From NCBI GenBank assembly GCA_016928415.1, contig JAFGKU010000194.1:1-43344 (forward strand): a stretch of DNA of 43,344 nt. Reading direction: 5' to 3'. The position numbers and the translations under genes are program-made. The stretch's first letter is position 1; each line of letters opens with the position of its first letter. This document shows, one piece after another, positions 15,978 to 24,830 of this stretch. The stretch comes from Spirochaetales bacterium. GTDB lineage: Bacteria; Spirochaetota; Spirochaetia; SZUA-6; JAFGRV01. The notes under the pieces are model-generated. The model was not told the DNA's origin. It did not search any database and worked only from the letters and a program-made list of their open reading frames with translations.

Positions 15978-17963
15978 ATGTCAGATCAAAAAAATGAATA
16001 CCAGTTATCAACCGTTCTTTTCACCAATATCCACGGTTTTTCCCGCATGATGGAAAAGGATGAAATGGCCACATTGGATGCCCTGAAAAAATATAATGAC
16101 ACCATTTTCAATAATGTAAAAAAACGCGGGGGTAAAATCCTGAAAACGATAGGCGATGGTGTCCTCGCCCTGTTCCCGAACAACCTGAACGCGGTCAGGG
16201 CCGCCATCGAAATACAGAATGACCTCTACCATTACAATGCCGGGCAGCCGGAGGAGCGGAAGGTTTTTGTCAGGGAAGGCCTCCACATGGGAGACATAAT
16301 CATGATGGAAAACGACGCGGTCGGCGAGGTGATCAACATCGCTTCACGGCTCCAGTCGATTGCGCGACCCGGCGGAATCTGCATCTCGAGGGAAGTGTAC
16401 AACCAGGTCTTCAACAAGATCGATTTCAAGGTATCGGAAATAGGCAAGGTCAATTTAAAAAACATTACCAAGGAAATTTATGCCTACGAAATACTCACCG
16501 AATTCCACTCGGAAGTCCGGAGTTCCACCGAACAGCTGTTAAAAGATGAACTGTCCCCGGGCACCGGGACACAGAGCGGCCTGAAGGAAGAATCGGTGCT
16601 GAACCGTGTTTTCACAGACCTGCGCCGCGCAAACAAAAAGGAGCTGCAGGCCATGCTGAACTGGCCATTGCAGAGGCTGGAAACGGCCCTTGCCAGGCTG
16701 GAACAAAAAAACGTCATCTCGAAAATACAGCAGCAGGACGGGAATTACAGCTTCGGCGTGGAGAAATACGAGGACCTCAAGGCCAAAATGAAGGAGCAGG
16801 CCCTTACCGGTTATACCGGCCCGGGTATGCCCTACCCGCCGGGAGATCCGTTTGAAAAAAAACGGCGGTTAAGGGGCTTTAAAAAGAAATTGATGGAACA
16901 CGGATTCCAATGGATCAAGCAGAAAATTCTGGACGCTCGGGACAAGGCGATGGCCGGTTTCCGGGTTCACTTCTTCGTCTATTTTGTCGTCAACGTGTTT
17001 CTTGCATTCATAAATATTTTTCTGACACCGCAGCATCCATGGGTTTATTATGTTCTCGGAGGATGGGGCATTGGTATAACAGCGAATTTAGTCGACGTAT
17101 TTAATAAGCGGAAAGAAGCGAAACAGCTTGAACAGATTGACGATATGAGCGAGGAGCAGTACCTCCTTTTAAGAAAATACCAGCACAATGAACAGGGTTT
17201 AAAAAGCCATCTGGCAGTTTATGTTCATGTAATAAGTTTTCTTTTTGGAATTAATATGATCACCTCACCGGGTTTTCTTTGGTCTTTTATCGTTCTTGGT
17301 GGTTGGGGAATCGGTATGTTTGCTCATTGGTCCAGCTACCTTGCAGCAAAATCACAGCTCAAACGCAAGCTGAAAACGGCGGGCATCGATATAACCGACC
17401 TGAAAGCCACACTTGCGGCGCCCGGCAGGGCATCCATCGCTCCGTCTGACAGCGGTCCCCTGCAAAGGGCGCAGGCCATGAAGGAATCCATCCTGCAGGA
17501 AATAAAAAAAGACAGGGAGCATAAAAGCCAGTGGGGGGAAATGGAACCCCTTCTCAATAAATTCATCACGCAGATAGAGGACCTGACCCGCAGCAGGGAC
17601 GAAATGGACCGGATACTGAATACCGTTTCGCTGGATGAAATCAATCACGAGCTGAACACCCTCAAACAGAAAAACGCGGCAACGGACAATGTATCGCTCA
17701 CGCGTGAATATGAACGCTCCATCGCCCAGCATGAAAACCATAAAAAAACGATTGAAGACCTGCTCAACCAGAGGGAAATCATCAATGTCAGGCTCAAATC
17801 ATCCCTCACCCTCCTGAACCAGATGAAACTTGACACGGCCCGTATCAAAAATCTCTCACAGATCGGAGAACCTTTTTCCCTCAAGGAAATAAGGGAAAAA
17901 ACAACCGAATTGTCCGAGTATATAGATGATGTGCAGGAAGAAATGAACAACCTCGATATTTAG
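15978..17963 (+). CDS. Class III adenylate/guanylate cyclase-like protein with tandem 2TM domains
   Basis: 661-residue multidomain signalling protein. Residues about 8-175 form a class III nucleotidyl cyclase homology domain. K56 and the second metal aspartate D60 (KTIGDGVLALF) are present, and the transition-state pair is intact in NIASRL. The first metal aspartate is replaced by N17 (LFTNIHGFSR in place of the usual DIxGF). Residues about 200-270 look like a winged helix. Two related 2TM domains follow (about 325-378 and 407-460), each ending LGGWGIG. Residues about 490-661 are predicted coiled coil. This order (cyclase, winged helix, 2TM, 2TM, coiled coil) places the catalytic domain in the cytosol. 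Activity is uncertain because of N17. A cyclic-nucleotide-binding protein lies at 7482. The gene is convergent with the histidine kinase, 10 bases between stops. Confidence 0.85.
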   Translation: MSDQKNEYQLSTVLFTNIHGFSRMMEKDEMATLDALKKYNDTIFNNVKKRGGKILKTIGDGVLALFPNNLNAVRAAIEIQNDLYHYNAGQPEERKVFVREGLHMGDIIMMENDAVGEVINIASRLQSIARPGGICISREVYNQVFNKIDFKVSEIGKVNLKNITKEIYAYEILTEFHSEVRSSTEQLLKDELSPGTGTQSGLKEESVLNRVFTDLRRANKKELQAMLNWPLQRLETALARLEQKNVISKIQQQDGNYSFGVEKYEDLKAKMKEQALTGYTGPGMPYPPGDPFEKKRRLRGFKKKLMEHGFQWIKQKILDARDKAMAGFRVHFFVYFVVNVFLAFINIFLTPQHPWVYYVLGGWGIGITANLVDVFNKRKEAKQLEQIDDMSEEQYLLLRKYQHNEQGLKSHLAVYVHVISFLFGINMITSPGFLWSFIVLGGWGIGMFAHWSSYLAAKSQLKRKLKTAGIDITDLKATLAAPGRASIAPSDSGPLQRAQAMKESILQEIKKDREHKSQWGEMEPLLNKFITQIEDLTRSRDEMDRILNTVSLDEINHELNTLKQKNAATDNVSLTREYERSIAQHENHKKTIEDLLNQREIINVRLKSSLTLLNQMKLDTARIKNLSQIGEPFSLKEIREKTTELSEYIDDVQEEMNNLDI

Positions 17964-17973
17964 CCGTAACCGG

Positions 17974-20433
17974 CTATTTCAGTCCCTTCATGGGGAGGGA
18001 GAAATGAAAAACGGCGCCTTCTTTTTCCTTCGATTCCACCCAGATCCGCCCGCCGTGTCTTTCAACAATCCTCTTGCAGATGGCCAGTCCCATTCCGGTA
18101 CCGGGAAATTGATCCTTGGGATGATAGCGGTAAAAAATCATGAAAATTTTATCCAGATGATTCTGGTTGATCCCGATCCCATTGTCTTTGACGGAGATAA
18201 TCCATTTATCCTTTTCCTCCCTGCATCCAATATGAATTTCAGGTGACTTGTCCGGGCAGAATTTTATGGAATTGTGGATCAGGTTCTGCATCAATATGAT
18301 AAGCTGAATCGTGTCTCCCATGACCTTCGGCATCTGGTCGTGAGTGACTTTGGCGTTTCTCTCCTCTATGATGACCATGAGATGCATGAGCGCCTTCTTG
18401 AGAACTACTTCAAAATCGACCGGGACCAGTTCCTCCCCCTTGGAATCAACGCGTGAATAGGCCAGCAGCCCATTGATCATATCCTTCATCCTGTTAGAAC
18501 CTTCCACGGCAAAATTGATGAATTCGTTTGCGTCGCTGTCCAGTTTATCCTGGTAGCGGTATTTCAATAACTGGACAAAACTGGAAACCATGCGGAGAGG
18601 TTCCTGCAGGTCGTGTGAAGCCTTGTAGGCGAACAACTCCAGTTCCCTGTTGGACTGTTCAAGGCGCTTCTCCGTTTTCTTCTGTTCGTCGAACAGGTAC
18701 GCCCCCATGCAGGCGCTGGAAATCTGCTCGCGTATCAGGTCGTAAATCATGATGTCTTTCGCCGGGTATTCAATCAGGATGAAGCCGAACTGGTTTTCCC
18801 TGAAAAAAATGGGATAAATGAGGTATGTGTGCCGGTGGTTGTCCAGGGCAATGTTCGGCGGTACGAGATCCCGTGAAGGGAAGATCCTGTTCCCGCTGTC
18901 AATCTCCAGACGCGTGTCGTCGTCATAGGCGAAAATAAGGCACGCCTCCCCGGGCAAATTCCAGGAGGCAAAATCCCTGTACGGGACCATTTTCCCTTCA
19001 TAAAGCGCTATAAAACAGCTCGTAACGGAGAGGGACGGGAGATAGGAGGAAAGCACATCGATCAGCAAACCGTAGTTGAACGTTGTGATCAGCCTCTGGA
19101 TGATGATCCTGATGTTTAACAGCCGGTCCAGAAACTGGGTATAGTTGTACACGGGGAATTTCTGCCTGAAATCGGCCAGGGAAATGTGCCCCTGCTGTAT
19201 TATCAGGCTTAAAAGGTTCAGGAGTGAACTGTCATTGATATGAACCTGGATATGGTTATACAGGGAATAAAGAACCCTCTGCCAGAAGGCAAGCACGTCT
19301 TCTTCCGTCTCCATGTTCCTGGCAAAGAGAAAATTGATGGTTTTTATCAATTCCCCTTTTATCTTCTTATCGGAAAGGTCCTTGAGCAGGGCACTGAAAA
19401 GTACACTGATGTTGTTACTCGTCGCCGCCGACAGGTCTTCATGGTTGAAAAGGTTGTCCCGCAGCGTTTCCGCAATGATGTCTTCCCTGTTTTCATGAAG
19501 GATCTTCAATGGATCTTTATTGACTTTTACTTTCTTTTCAATATAACCGTATTCGGGCACACGGTTTGTGAGGCAGCCGCAGGATTGGCGTATTATCAGC
19601 TTGGGGGGAAGTTTTGTCCTCAACGGCACATCTTCTCCCCTGATTATCTTCAGCAAATTTTCACAGGCCTTTCTGCCCTGTTCATAAAGCGGCTGCCGGA
19701 TCGTGGTTATTGAGGGGCTGTGCACATGCATTTCAAAGATATCGTCGAACCCCGTAATGGCAAAATTGTCCGGCGCCTTCAAACCTCTCCTTTCGGCAGA
19801 AAGCAGGGCGCCTATCAGCATATCGTCATTCGACGAGACAATGGCTTCATACTTGACGCCCTTTTTACCGTACAGGGCATCAAAGGCCGCCATACCGGAT
19901 TCCCTGTTGAATTCACCGGCAACGACCAGCTCCGGGTCAAAGGGAATTTTATACTGGTTCAGTACATCGCAGTAGGCGGCATAACGCCCGTTGGCGTCCT
20001 CGCTGGTCTCAGGCCCGCGGATAAAGGCGATCCGCCTGTATTGATGCACCTCGATCAAATGGATAATAACCTCCCGCATACCGGCAAAATCATCCACCAT
20101 TATGCTGTGTACGCCTTCCAGGTTCTCGGCAATACTCACAATGGGCACGTCCCGGAGCGGTTCGATATAAGAGAGATAGGTTTCCATGTCTATGTAATTG
20201 CTCAGCGTACCGGAAAACAAAATGATGCCGTCCAGTCTCCGGGTGTCGATGAGTTTATATACGGCATTGTATTCAAAGGCCATGGCGGGATTGAAGGACC
20301 TGCCGACAAAGCAGTAAATATTACAGTCGTGTCCCTTCGCGTGATCGTTTATGCCGTTCCAGATGGGCGTATTGTAGCTTGCGTCCACTTGATTAACAAG
20401 CACACCGAGGTTCATCCGTCTTTTATCAGGCAT
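17974..20433 (-). CDS. Cytosolic LacI-type ligand-binding domain fused to histidine kinase
   Basis: 819-residue hybrid. Residues about 6-300 form a periplasmic-binding-protein-like domain of the LacI/GalR type (GVLVNQVDASYNTPIWNGI at the start; FAITGFDDIFEMHVHSPSITT near its end), without the N-terminal helix-turn-helix and without a signal peptide. The middle (about 300-580) is helical plus a GAF-like segment. A coiled coil leads to a HisKA domain with H607 in KASHDLQEPLR. The HATPase domain shows N box NLIHNSIKF, G1 DNGIGI and G2 GTGMGLAI. No membrane helix is visible, so the sensor should detect a cytoplasmic small molecule, possibly a sugar, and drive phosphotransfer. No response regulator is adjacent. 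No clear Shine-Dalgarno precedes ATG 20433. Confidence 0.88.
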   Translation of the reverse strand: MPDKRRMNLGVLVNQVDASYNTPIWNGINDHAKGHDCNIYCFVGRSFNPAMAFEYNAVYKLIDTRRLDGIILFSGTLSNYIDMETYLSYIEPLRDVPIVSIAENLEGVHSIMVDDFAGMREVIIHLIEVHQYRRIAFIRGPETSEDANGRYAAYCDVLNQYKIPFDPELVVAGEFNRESGMAAFDALYGKKGVKYEAIVSSNDDMLIGALLSAERRGLKAPDNFAITGFDDIFEMHVHSPSITTIRQPLYEQGRKACENLLKIIRGEDVPLRTKLPPKLIIRQSCGCLTNRVPEYGYIEKKVKVNKDPLKILHENREDIIAETLRDNLFNHEDLSAATSNNISVLFSALLKDLSDKKIKGELIKTINFLFARNMETEEDVLAFWQRVLYSLYNHIQVHINDSSLLNLLSLIIQQGHISLADFRQKFPVYNYTQFLDRLLNIRIIIQRLITTFNYGLLIDVLSSYLPSLSVTSCFIALYEGKMVPYRDFASWNLPGEACLIFAYDDDTRLEIDSGNRIFPSRDLVPPNIALDNHRHTYLIYPIFFRENQFGFILIEYPAKDIMIYDLIREQISSACMGAYLFDEQKKTEKRLEQSNRELELFAYKASHDLQEPLRMVSSFVQLLKYRYQDKLDSDANEFINFAVEGSNRMKDMINGLLAYSRVDSKGEELVPVDFEVVLKKALMHLMVIIEERNAKVTHDQMPKVMGDTIQLIILMQNLIHNSIKFCPDKSPEIHIGCREEKDKWIISVKDNGIGINQNHLDKIFMIFYRYHPKDQFPGTGMGLAICKRIVERHGGRIWVESKEKEGAVFHFSLPMKGLK

Positions 20434-20534
20434 ACGTTTTTAATCACTTTCGTATAATCAAATCATTGACCGGATATCATTTTATCCAATCAAAACCATG
20501 CCTTATATTACATCGGACTGCTTAAAAAGTAAAG

Positions 20535-20561
20535 TAAAAAAATGAGCCCGGTAATTCTCAT
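20535..20561 (-). terminator. Likely terminator of the kinase/FHA/VWA operon
   Basis: Just past the VWA-FHA stop, on the minus strand, ATGAG (20561-20557) pairs with CTCAT (20546-20542) across a 10-base loop and is followed by seven T. The stem is short, so the call is tentative. Confidence 0.45.
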
Positions 20562-20571
20562 GCGGTTTATT

Positions 20572-21996
20572 TTATTTTTTCTTCCCGGATTTCTTTTTGA
20601 AGCCGCCGTCAAAAACAACCGTTGTATTACCCACCTTGATAAGATCGCCGGACCGGAGGACTTTGGTTTTTACCGGTTTATTGTTCACCGTTATTCCCGA
20701 ACCGGCCTTGACTATCGTGAAAGCCCCGTTTTTATTTTCAATCGTCAAGTCCGAAGCCGGCGCATTCTTCTCGCCCATGAGCGTCAAATCGGCGTCATCG
20801 CTGCCGCTTATCGTTATCTGCCGCTTCTTATCGGAAATCGTCAGGGCCTGGGTCGTTCTTCTTCTCCCGTCTACCGTAAGGACTTCCAGTGAAGCCTCTT
20901 TTTTCTTCTTCTCGAACTTGAGGAAGTATAGAATGACCAGGGCTGCGGCGCTCACGGCAATGGCCAGAAAAACCAGGAGATTCAAGGTTTCCTGGGGCTG
21001 CCCGAACAGGGTGTCCGAAAAGTATTCCTGCACGGCAGTCAACGTTTTGGCGTTATACGCGCACAGGGCCATGACGGATTTGGTTTCCGCAGGGTTCATG
21101 GTGGCGTAATAGGTGATGAGGTATTCATTGAGAATTCGATTGCGTATCAGGGTGTAGAGATTTTCCAGCTCCTCCGGGTCATACGCCGAATAATAGGCGC
21201 CTCCGGTATTCGAGGCAATCTGTTCAAGATTGCTCCTGTCGGCCTGCCGGCTTAACCCGATCGTGTACACGGATAGGCCTACCTTGCGGGCGTTTTCAAT
21301 GGCCCCCTTCATGCCGTGCCTTTCGGTAAAATTCGGGTTGTCCTTTTTCGGATAATTCTCACCGTCGGAGAGCAGGATAATCACTTTCCTTCCCTTTATT
21401 ACATCCAGCTCATTCACCGCATGGTACAGCGATTCGTAAATTTCCGTGTACGCGTCTTTGCGCTCAGGCTTATCCACCTGCTGTATGGCGTCCAGCACGC
21501 TCTGCTTGTTTTCCGTGGGCCGGATATCAGCGTCAATCCTGATATTGAATGAAATGAAACCTATCCTGTCCTTCGGATTCGTTATGTCCTTGATGAGCGT
21601 CCTGAGTGCATTCCTGGCATAACTCATTTTCCTCAATTCATCGTTTTGCGTCGGTTTGCCGTTACCCGCATCATACATGCTGCCCGAATTGTCCAAAAGA
21701 AAACAGAAATAAATACCCGCGTCCCTGTTGATCCCTTTTTTAAAATCGATTATTTCCCGTTTCTCTTCGCTGCCGCCTTTAACCGATTCATAAATGGTAA
21801 AATTCTCCCTGTCCAGTTTCTCGACCGGGTAGCCGCCCGTATCGGTGACACTCACGTATAAATTGATTTTCTGGTCCAGAAGCAGGGAGGAATTATCCAC
21901 CTGTGATATGACAAAAGACTGGGAATAAACCGCAGCCGGGAAAAAAGAAATACAGATTAAAATTATACTTAGATTTCTTGTTAATTTCATATTCAC
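20572..21996 (-). CDS. VWA-domain protein with C-terminal FHA-like domain
   Basis: 474-residue membrane protein. It has a signal peptide (about residues 1-25), an extracytoplasmic von Willebrand A domain with an intact MIDAS motif DNSGS (102-106) and later metal-site segment LLSDGENYP, then one membrane helix (about 337-357). A cytosolic C-terminal domain (about 375-465) has the beta-sandwich pattern of FHA domains (NNKPVKTKVLRSGDLIKVGNTTVVF in part). The phosphothreonine-binding GR...S..H residues are not evident. The start is GTG 21996 or ATG 21990. It is last in the operon with the Ser/Thr kinase, six bases after the FHA membrane protein. An outside VWA adhesion or assembly domain joined to an inside FHA-like domain suggests transmembrane coupling to phosphorylation. 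Confidence 0.88.
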   Translation of the reverse strand: MNMKLTRNLSIILICISFFPAAVYSQSFVISQVDNSSLLLDQKINLYVSVTDTGGYPVEKLDRENFTIYESVKGGSEEKREIIDFKKGINRDAGIYFCFLLDNSGSMYDAGNGKPTQNDELRKMSYARNALRTLIKDITNPKDRIGFISFNIRIDADIRPTENKQSVLDAIQQVDKPERKDAYTEIYESLYHAVNELDVIKGRKVIILLSDGENYPKKDNPNFTERHGMKGAIENARKVGLSVYTIGLSRQADRSNLEQIASNTGGAYYSAYDPEELENLYTLIRNRILNEYLITYYATMNPAETKSVMALCAYNAKTLTAVQEYFSDTLFGQPQETLNLLVFLAIAVSAAALVILYFLKFEKKKKEASLEVLTVDGRRRTTQALTISDKKRQITISGSDDADLTLMGEKNAPASDLTIENKNGAFTIVKAGSGITVNNKPVKTKVLRSGDLIKVGNTTVVFDGGFKKKSGKKK

Positions 21997-22001
21997 CTGC
22001 C

Positions 22002-22892
22002 TTATTTCTTCTTAAAGAGGAACTGGGCTTCCCCCACCCTTATCACATCACCGTCCTCGAGCGCCCTTGTTTTGACAACATCGTCGTTTACCAGGGTTTT
22101 TGTCGTTCCGCCTGCATCGGTGAGCACGTAGCCGTCTTTTTTCCTTTCAATTACCGTATGTACGGGCTCCATGTCCTTGTATCCGTCCAGGTTGACCGCC
22201 GTTTTGGGAGAATCCCCGATATCCGTTTTCCTCTGCGTCAAAAGGAATTCCTTTCCCCTGTCCTTACCGTTTAACAGGTACAATGTCGCCCTGGCCATTT
22301 TATTCTCCACGAGGGCGTAAAAAATGCCTATCAAAAGGCCCAGAAAACTCAACCCCACCAGGCGCGAGAAAATGCTTTCCGGGAAAAGGAATTTAAGGTA
22401 TTCAAACAGGAGCCCCCCTATTATGCCTCCCAGGAATCCCCCGATCAGACCGTTTCGGATCTTGGCGAATGACCGTGTCCTGATCCCTTCCACGCTGCCG
22501 ACGAACAGCCCGAGGCAGGCCCATCCCAATGCCCTTGACAGGGGAAGGCCGATATATTTATAGAGCGTGCCTGAATTGAAAAAAAACGTTCCGAGGAACA
22601 GCACAAACGCCTGCCCGGCAATGGTTCCCACGCCACCGCCAATAATACCGAGTATAACGCCGAAAAGGACCCCCATCCGGATCTTCTGGAAGGATTTGGT
22701 GATGATGCCTTCACTGGAGCCGAAAAAACCAGCCATGAAAATTCCCACCGTCATACCGGTCACCACGCTGAAAAGGAGCAGGTTGAGAAGGGAAGCCTGG
22801 AAAAACAGGACAAGTTCCACAAACGGCCAGGCCAGAACCCCGGCAAAAACACCGATAACGGCAAAGAAAACAATTCTCATTCCGAGGGACAT
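22002..22892 (-). CDS. Polytopic membrane protein with C-terminal FHA-like domain
   Basis: 296 residues. The first 200 contain about six glycine-rich hydrophobic helices with repeated pattern (FGVILGIIGGGVG, GGFLGGIIGGLLF). They look like duplicated two-helix units, each joined by a conserved SxxGxxxxSFxKIRxG linker seen near residues 60 and 135. The last 90 residues (RATLYLLNGKDRGKEFLL onward) form an FHA-like domain ending ALEDGDVIRVGEAQFLFK. The canonical GR is GD here (TDIGD) and the S..H step is PVHTVIE, so phosphothreonine binding is uncertain. GGAGG precedes ATG 22892. It lies between the kinase and the VWA-FHA gene with 9- and 5-base gaps, so it is co-transcribed and may be a kinase substrate reader. 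Confidence 0.85.
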   Translation of the reverse strand: MSLGMRIVFFAVIGVFAGVLAWPFVELVLFFQASLLNLLLFSVVTGMTVGIFMAGFFGSSEGIITKSFQKIRMGVLFGVILGIIGGGVGTIAGQAFVLFLGTFFFNSGTLYKYIGLPLSRALGWACLGLFVGSVEGIRTRSFAKIRNGLIGGFLGGIIGGLLFEYLKFLFPESIFSRLVGLSFLGLLIGIFYALVENKMARATLYLLNGKDRGKEFLLTQRKTDIGDSPKTAVNLDGYKDMEPVHTVIERKKDGYVLTDAGGTTKTLVNDDVVKTRALEDGDVIRVGEAQFLFKKK

Positions 22893-22901
22893 AACGCCTC
22901 C

Positions 22902-24830
22902 TTATTCTATCTGGAGTAATTTCGTATTGTTATTGTATTTGACTGTTACGGTGAGGACCTTGTCTTTGGTTACCGTCAGGGAATGATCCCTGCTGCGATT
23001 ATCCTTCTTCACCGTCAGTTTATGTATTCCCGCAGGAAGCAGGAATTCCTTTTTACCCTGTATAGTCGTACCATAGCTGACGAACTGCTTGTCATGGCCG
23101 CCCATATAGTCCTCAACCTTGTTGTCAAAAAGGATTTCCAGGCCGGCCGTGTCACTGTCCAGAATAAGCCTGCCCGCTATCCTGCTTAAATCCACATTAA
23201 TTACCGCCATATCATTGTTTTTTGGTACAACGAACCTCAGCGTCCTGGGATAATAATCTTCCGCATCGTACTTGATGGTAAAAACACTTCCCGAAACGAG
23301 CAAGGGCTCGATCTTTTTTTTATCCTTGTCCCAGTCAAGCCATTTATTCCCTGCCCTGACCATGATTTTCGTCCCGGCCGTAATGTCCTTTTCCGTTGTA
23401 TCATCCAGGACCCTGTGCTGGACCGTCACATCCCTTTTCAAGGGCTGCGACAGGCGGAATTCCAGGACTTTCCGCAACTTGGTGTCCAGGTTCGTCATTT
23501 GCACCGTCCGGGGATACAGGTAGAATTCCCTTACAATGACCTGGTCCTCCAGGTACAGGACAAGATGGTAAGGGCCGGCGGGAAGATAAAAAACTTCCGT
23601 TGAAAAGAAAACCATCCTGTTCTTTTTCTCAGGCAGCCAGGGCAGCCATTGGAAATACTCCGTCAAAGGCGGGGAAAGAATGAACTCCGTTGTTTCCTTC
23701 TTTTCCGCGCTAACGGGATTAATCGCCAGTTTCGCATAAACGTTGTTCAGCGGCTTGTAGTAATCTGCCGGGACGGCAACCTTGACCTCAAGGCTGCCGT
23801 GCGTGCGCGCTCCCGTAATTTCATTGTAATATCCGCGGTTATAGATAAACAAACCGCAGAGTGCAAGAATACCCAGGACCAGAAAGCCGAGGACAAGCTT
23901 TGAAACGATGTGCCGCTTCTTTTTCAAAGGCAGCGAGGCAAGACGGGAATGCTCATTATCCTTTTCCATTATGTATTCTTCAATGGCTTTTTCCGTCTGC
24001 TTCTGGTCCTTGAACTTGTACAGGTATTTGGAAATGAGGTGCAGGGGATATTTCAGGTCCTTGTACCGTTTATTAACCCGGCAGTGCATTGTCTTTCTGA
24101 TAAGAATTTTGAACACTCCCGGTATCTCGGGATTGACTTTTTCCGGCTTTGTGTAATTCCCCTTCACGATATCGTTCATCGTTTCTACGGTAAAATTCCC
24201 GGCAAACGGCCTTGTGCCGGTGATCATCTTGTAAAACAGCACACCGAGGGAATAAATATCCGACCGTTTATCAACCTGTTTGGCGCTTGAAAGCTGTTCC
24301 GGGGACATGTATGAAGGGGTCCCCAGCAGCGCGCCCGTCTTTGTCAGGTCATCATCCACGTCAATGTCCTTGGCTATACCGAAGTCCACGATCTTCACTT
24401 CACCGTCCCTGGATATCAGTATATTGTCCGGCTTTATGTCCCTGTGCACGATACCCTTGTCATGGGCGTATTTCATTCCCTTGCATATTTCGTTGAAAAT
24501 AAGCAGGGCCGCCACGGGACAAATCCGCTTCTTTGTTTCAACGAGTTTTTCCAGGGAAATCCCGTTTATGTACTCCATGGCGATGTAGTAGGTGCTTCCC
24601 TCCCGGAAATAATCGTATACCTGGACGATATTCTCGTTCCTCAGGTCGATCATGATTTCCGCTTCACGCTTGAACCTTTCATTGACGCTCGCCTTGGAGC
24701 GCACGGATAACTGTTTTATGATGATATGACGTTTGAGCGTGGGATGGACGGCCTTATATATTTTTCCCATCCCCCCTTCGCCTATTTTCTCGACTATTCT
24801 GTATTTACCGATTAATTTCTTATCCGTCAT
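22902..24830 (-). CDS. Transmembrane Ser/Thr protein kinase (PknB-like)
   Basis: 642-residue eukaryotic-like kinase. The glycine loop GEGGMG is at residues 17-22 and the ATP lysine is K39. The catalytic loop HRDIKPDN begins at H129, DFG is at 149-151, and the activation segment ends GTPSYMSPEQ. All catalytic residues are present. A membrane helix lies at about 310-330. The extracellular part has beta-rich repeats, the last of which (about 560-635, ending GIHKLTVKKDNRSRDHSLTV) resembles PEGA domains. There are no PASTA repeats, so a lipid II-type ligand is not indicated. ATG 24830 overlaps the stop of the phosphoesterase gene (ATGA). The operon places it with a phosphatase-like protein and two FHA-like proteins. 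Confidence 0.95.
   Translation of the reverse strand: MTDKKLIGKYRIVEKIGEGGMGKIYKAVHPTLKRHIIIKQLSVRSKASVNERFKREAEIMIDLRNENIVQVYDYFREGSTYYIAMEYINGISLEKLVETKKRICPVAALLIFNEICKGMKYAHDKGIVHRDIKPDNILISRDGEVKIVDFGIAKDIDVDDDLTKTGALLGTPSYMSPEQLSSAKQVDKRSDIYSLGVLFYKMITGTRPFAGNFTVETMNDIVKGNYTKPEKVNPEIPGVFKILIRKTMHCRVNKRYKDLKYPLHLISKYLYKFKDQKQTEKAIEEYIMEKDNEHSRLASLPLKKKRHIVSKLVLGFLVLGILALCGLFIYNRGYYNEITGARTHGSLEVKVAVPADYYKPLNNVYAKLAINPVSAEKKETTEFILSPPLTEYFQWLPWLPEKKNRMVFFSTEVFYLPAGPYHLVLYLEDQVIVREFYLYPRTVQMTNLDTKLRKVLEFRLSQPLKRDVTVQHRVLDDTTEKDITAGTKIMVRAGNKWLDWDKDKKKIEPLLVSGSVFTIKYDAEDYYPRTLRFVVPKNNDMAVINVDLSRIAGRLILDSDTAGLEILFDNKVEDYMGGHDKQFVSYGTTIQGKKEFLLPAGIHKLTVKKDNRSRDHSLTVTKDKVLTVTVKYNNNTKLLQIE

Noticed and set aside
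17961-17976. Hairpin TAGCCG/CGGCTA between the convergent cyclase-like and kinase genes
   Set aside because: Stem of only six pairs with no T run on either strand; not enough for a terminator call.
19720-20457. 245-codon open frame antisense to the histidine kinase
   Set aside because: It mirrors the codon pattern of the kinase gene, has no ribosome site or family features, and the kinase frame is clearly real.
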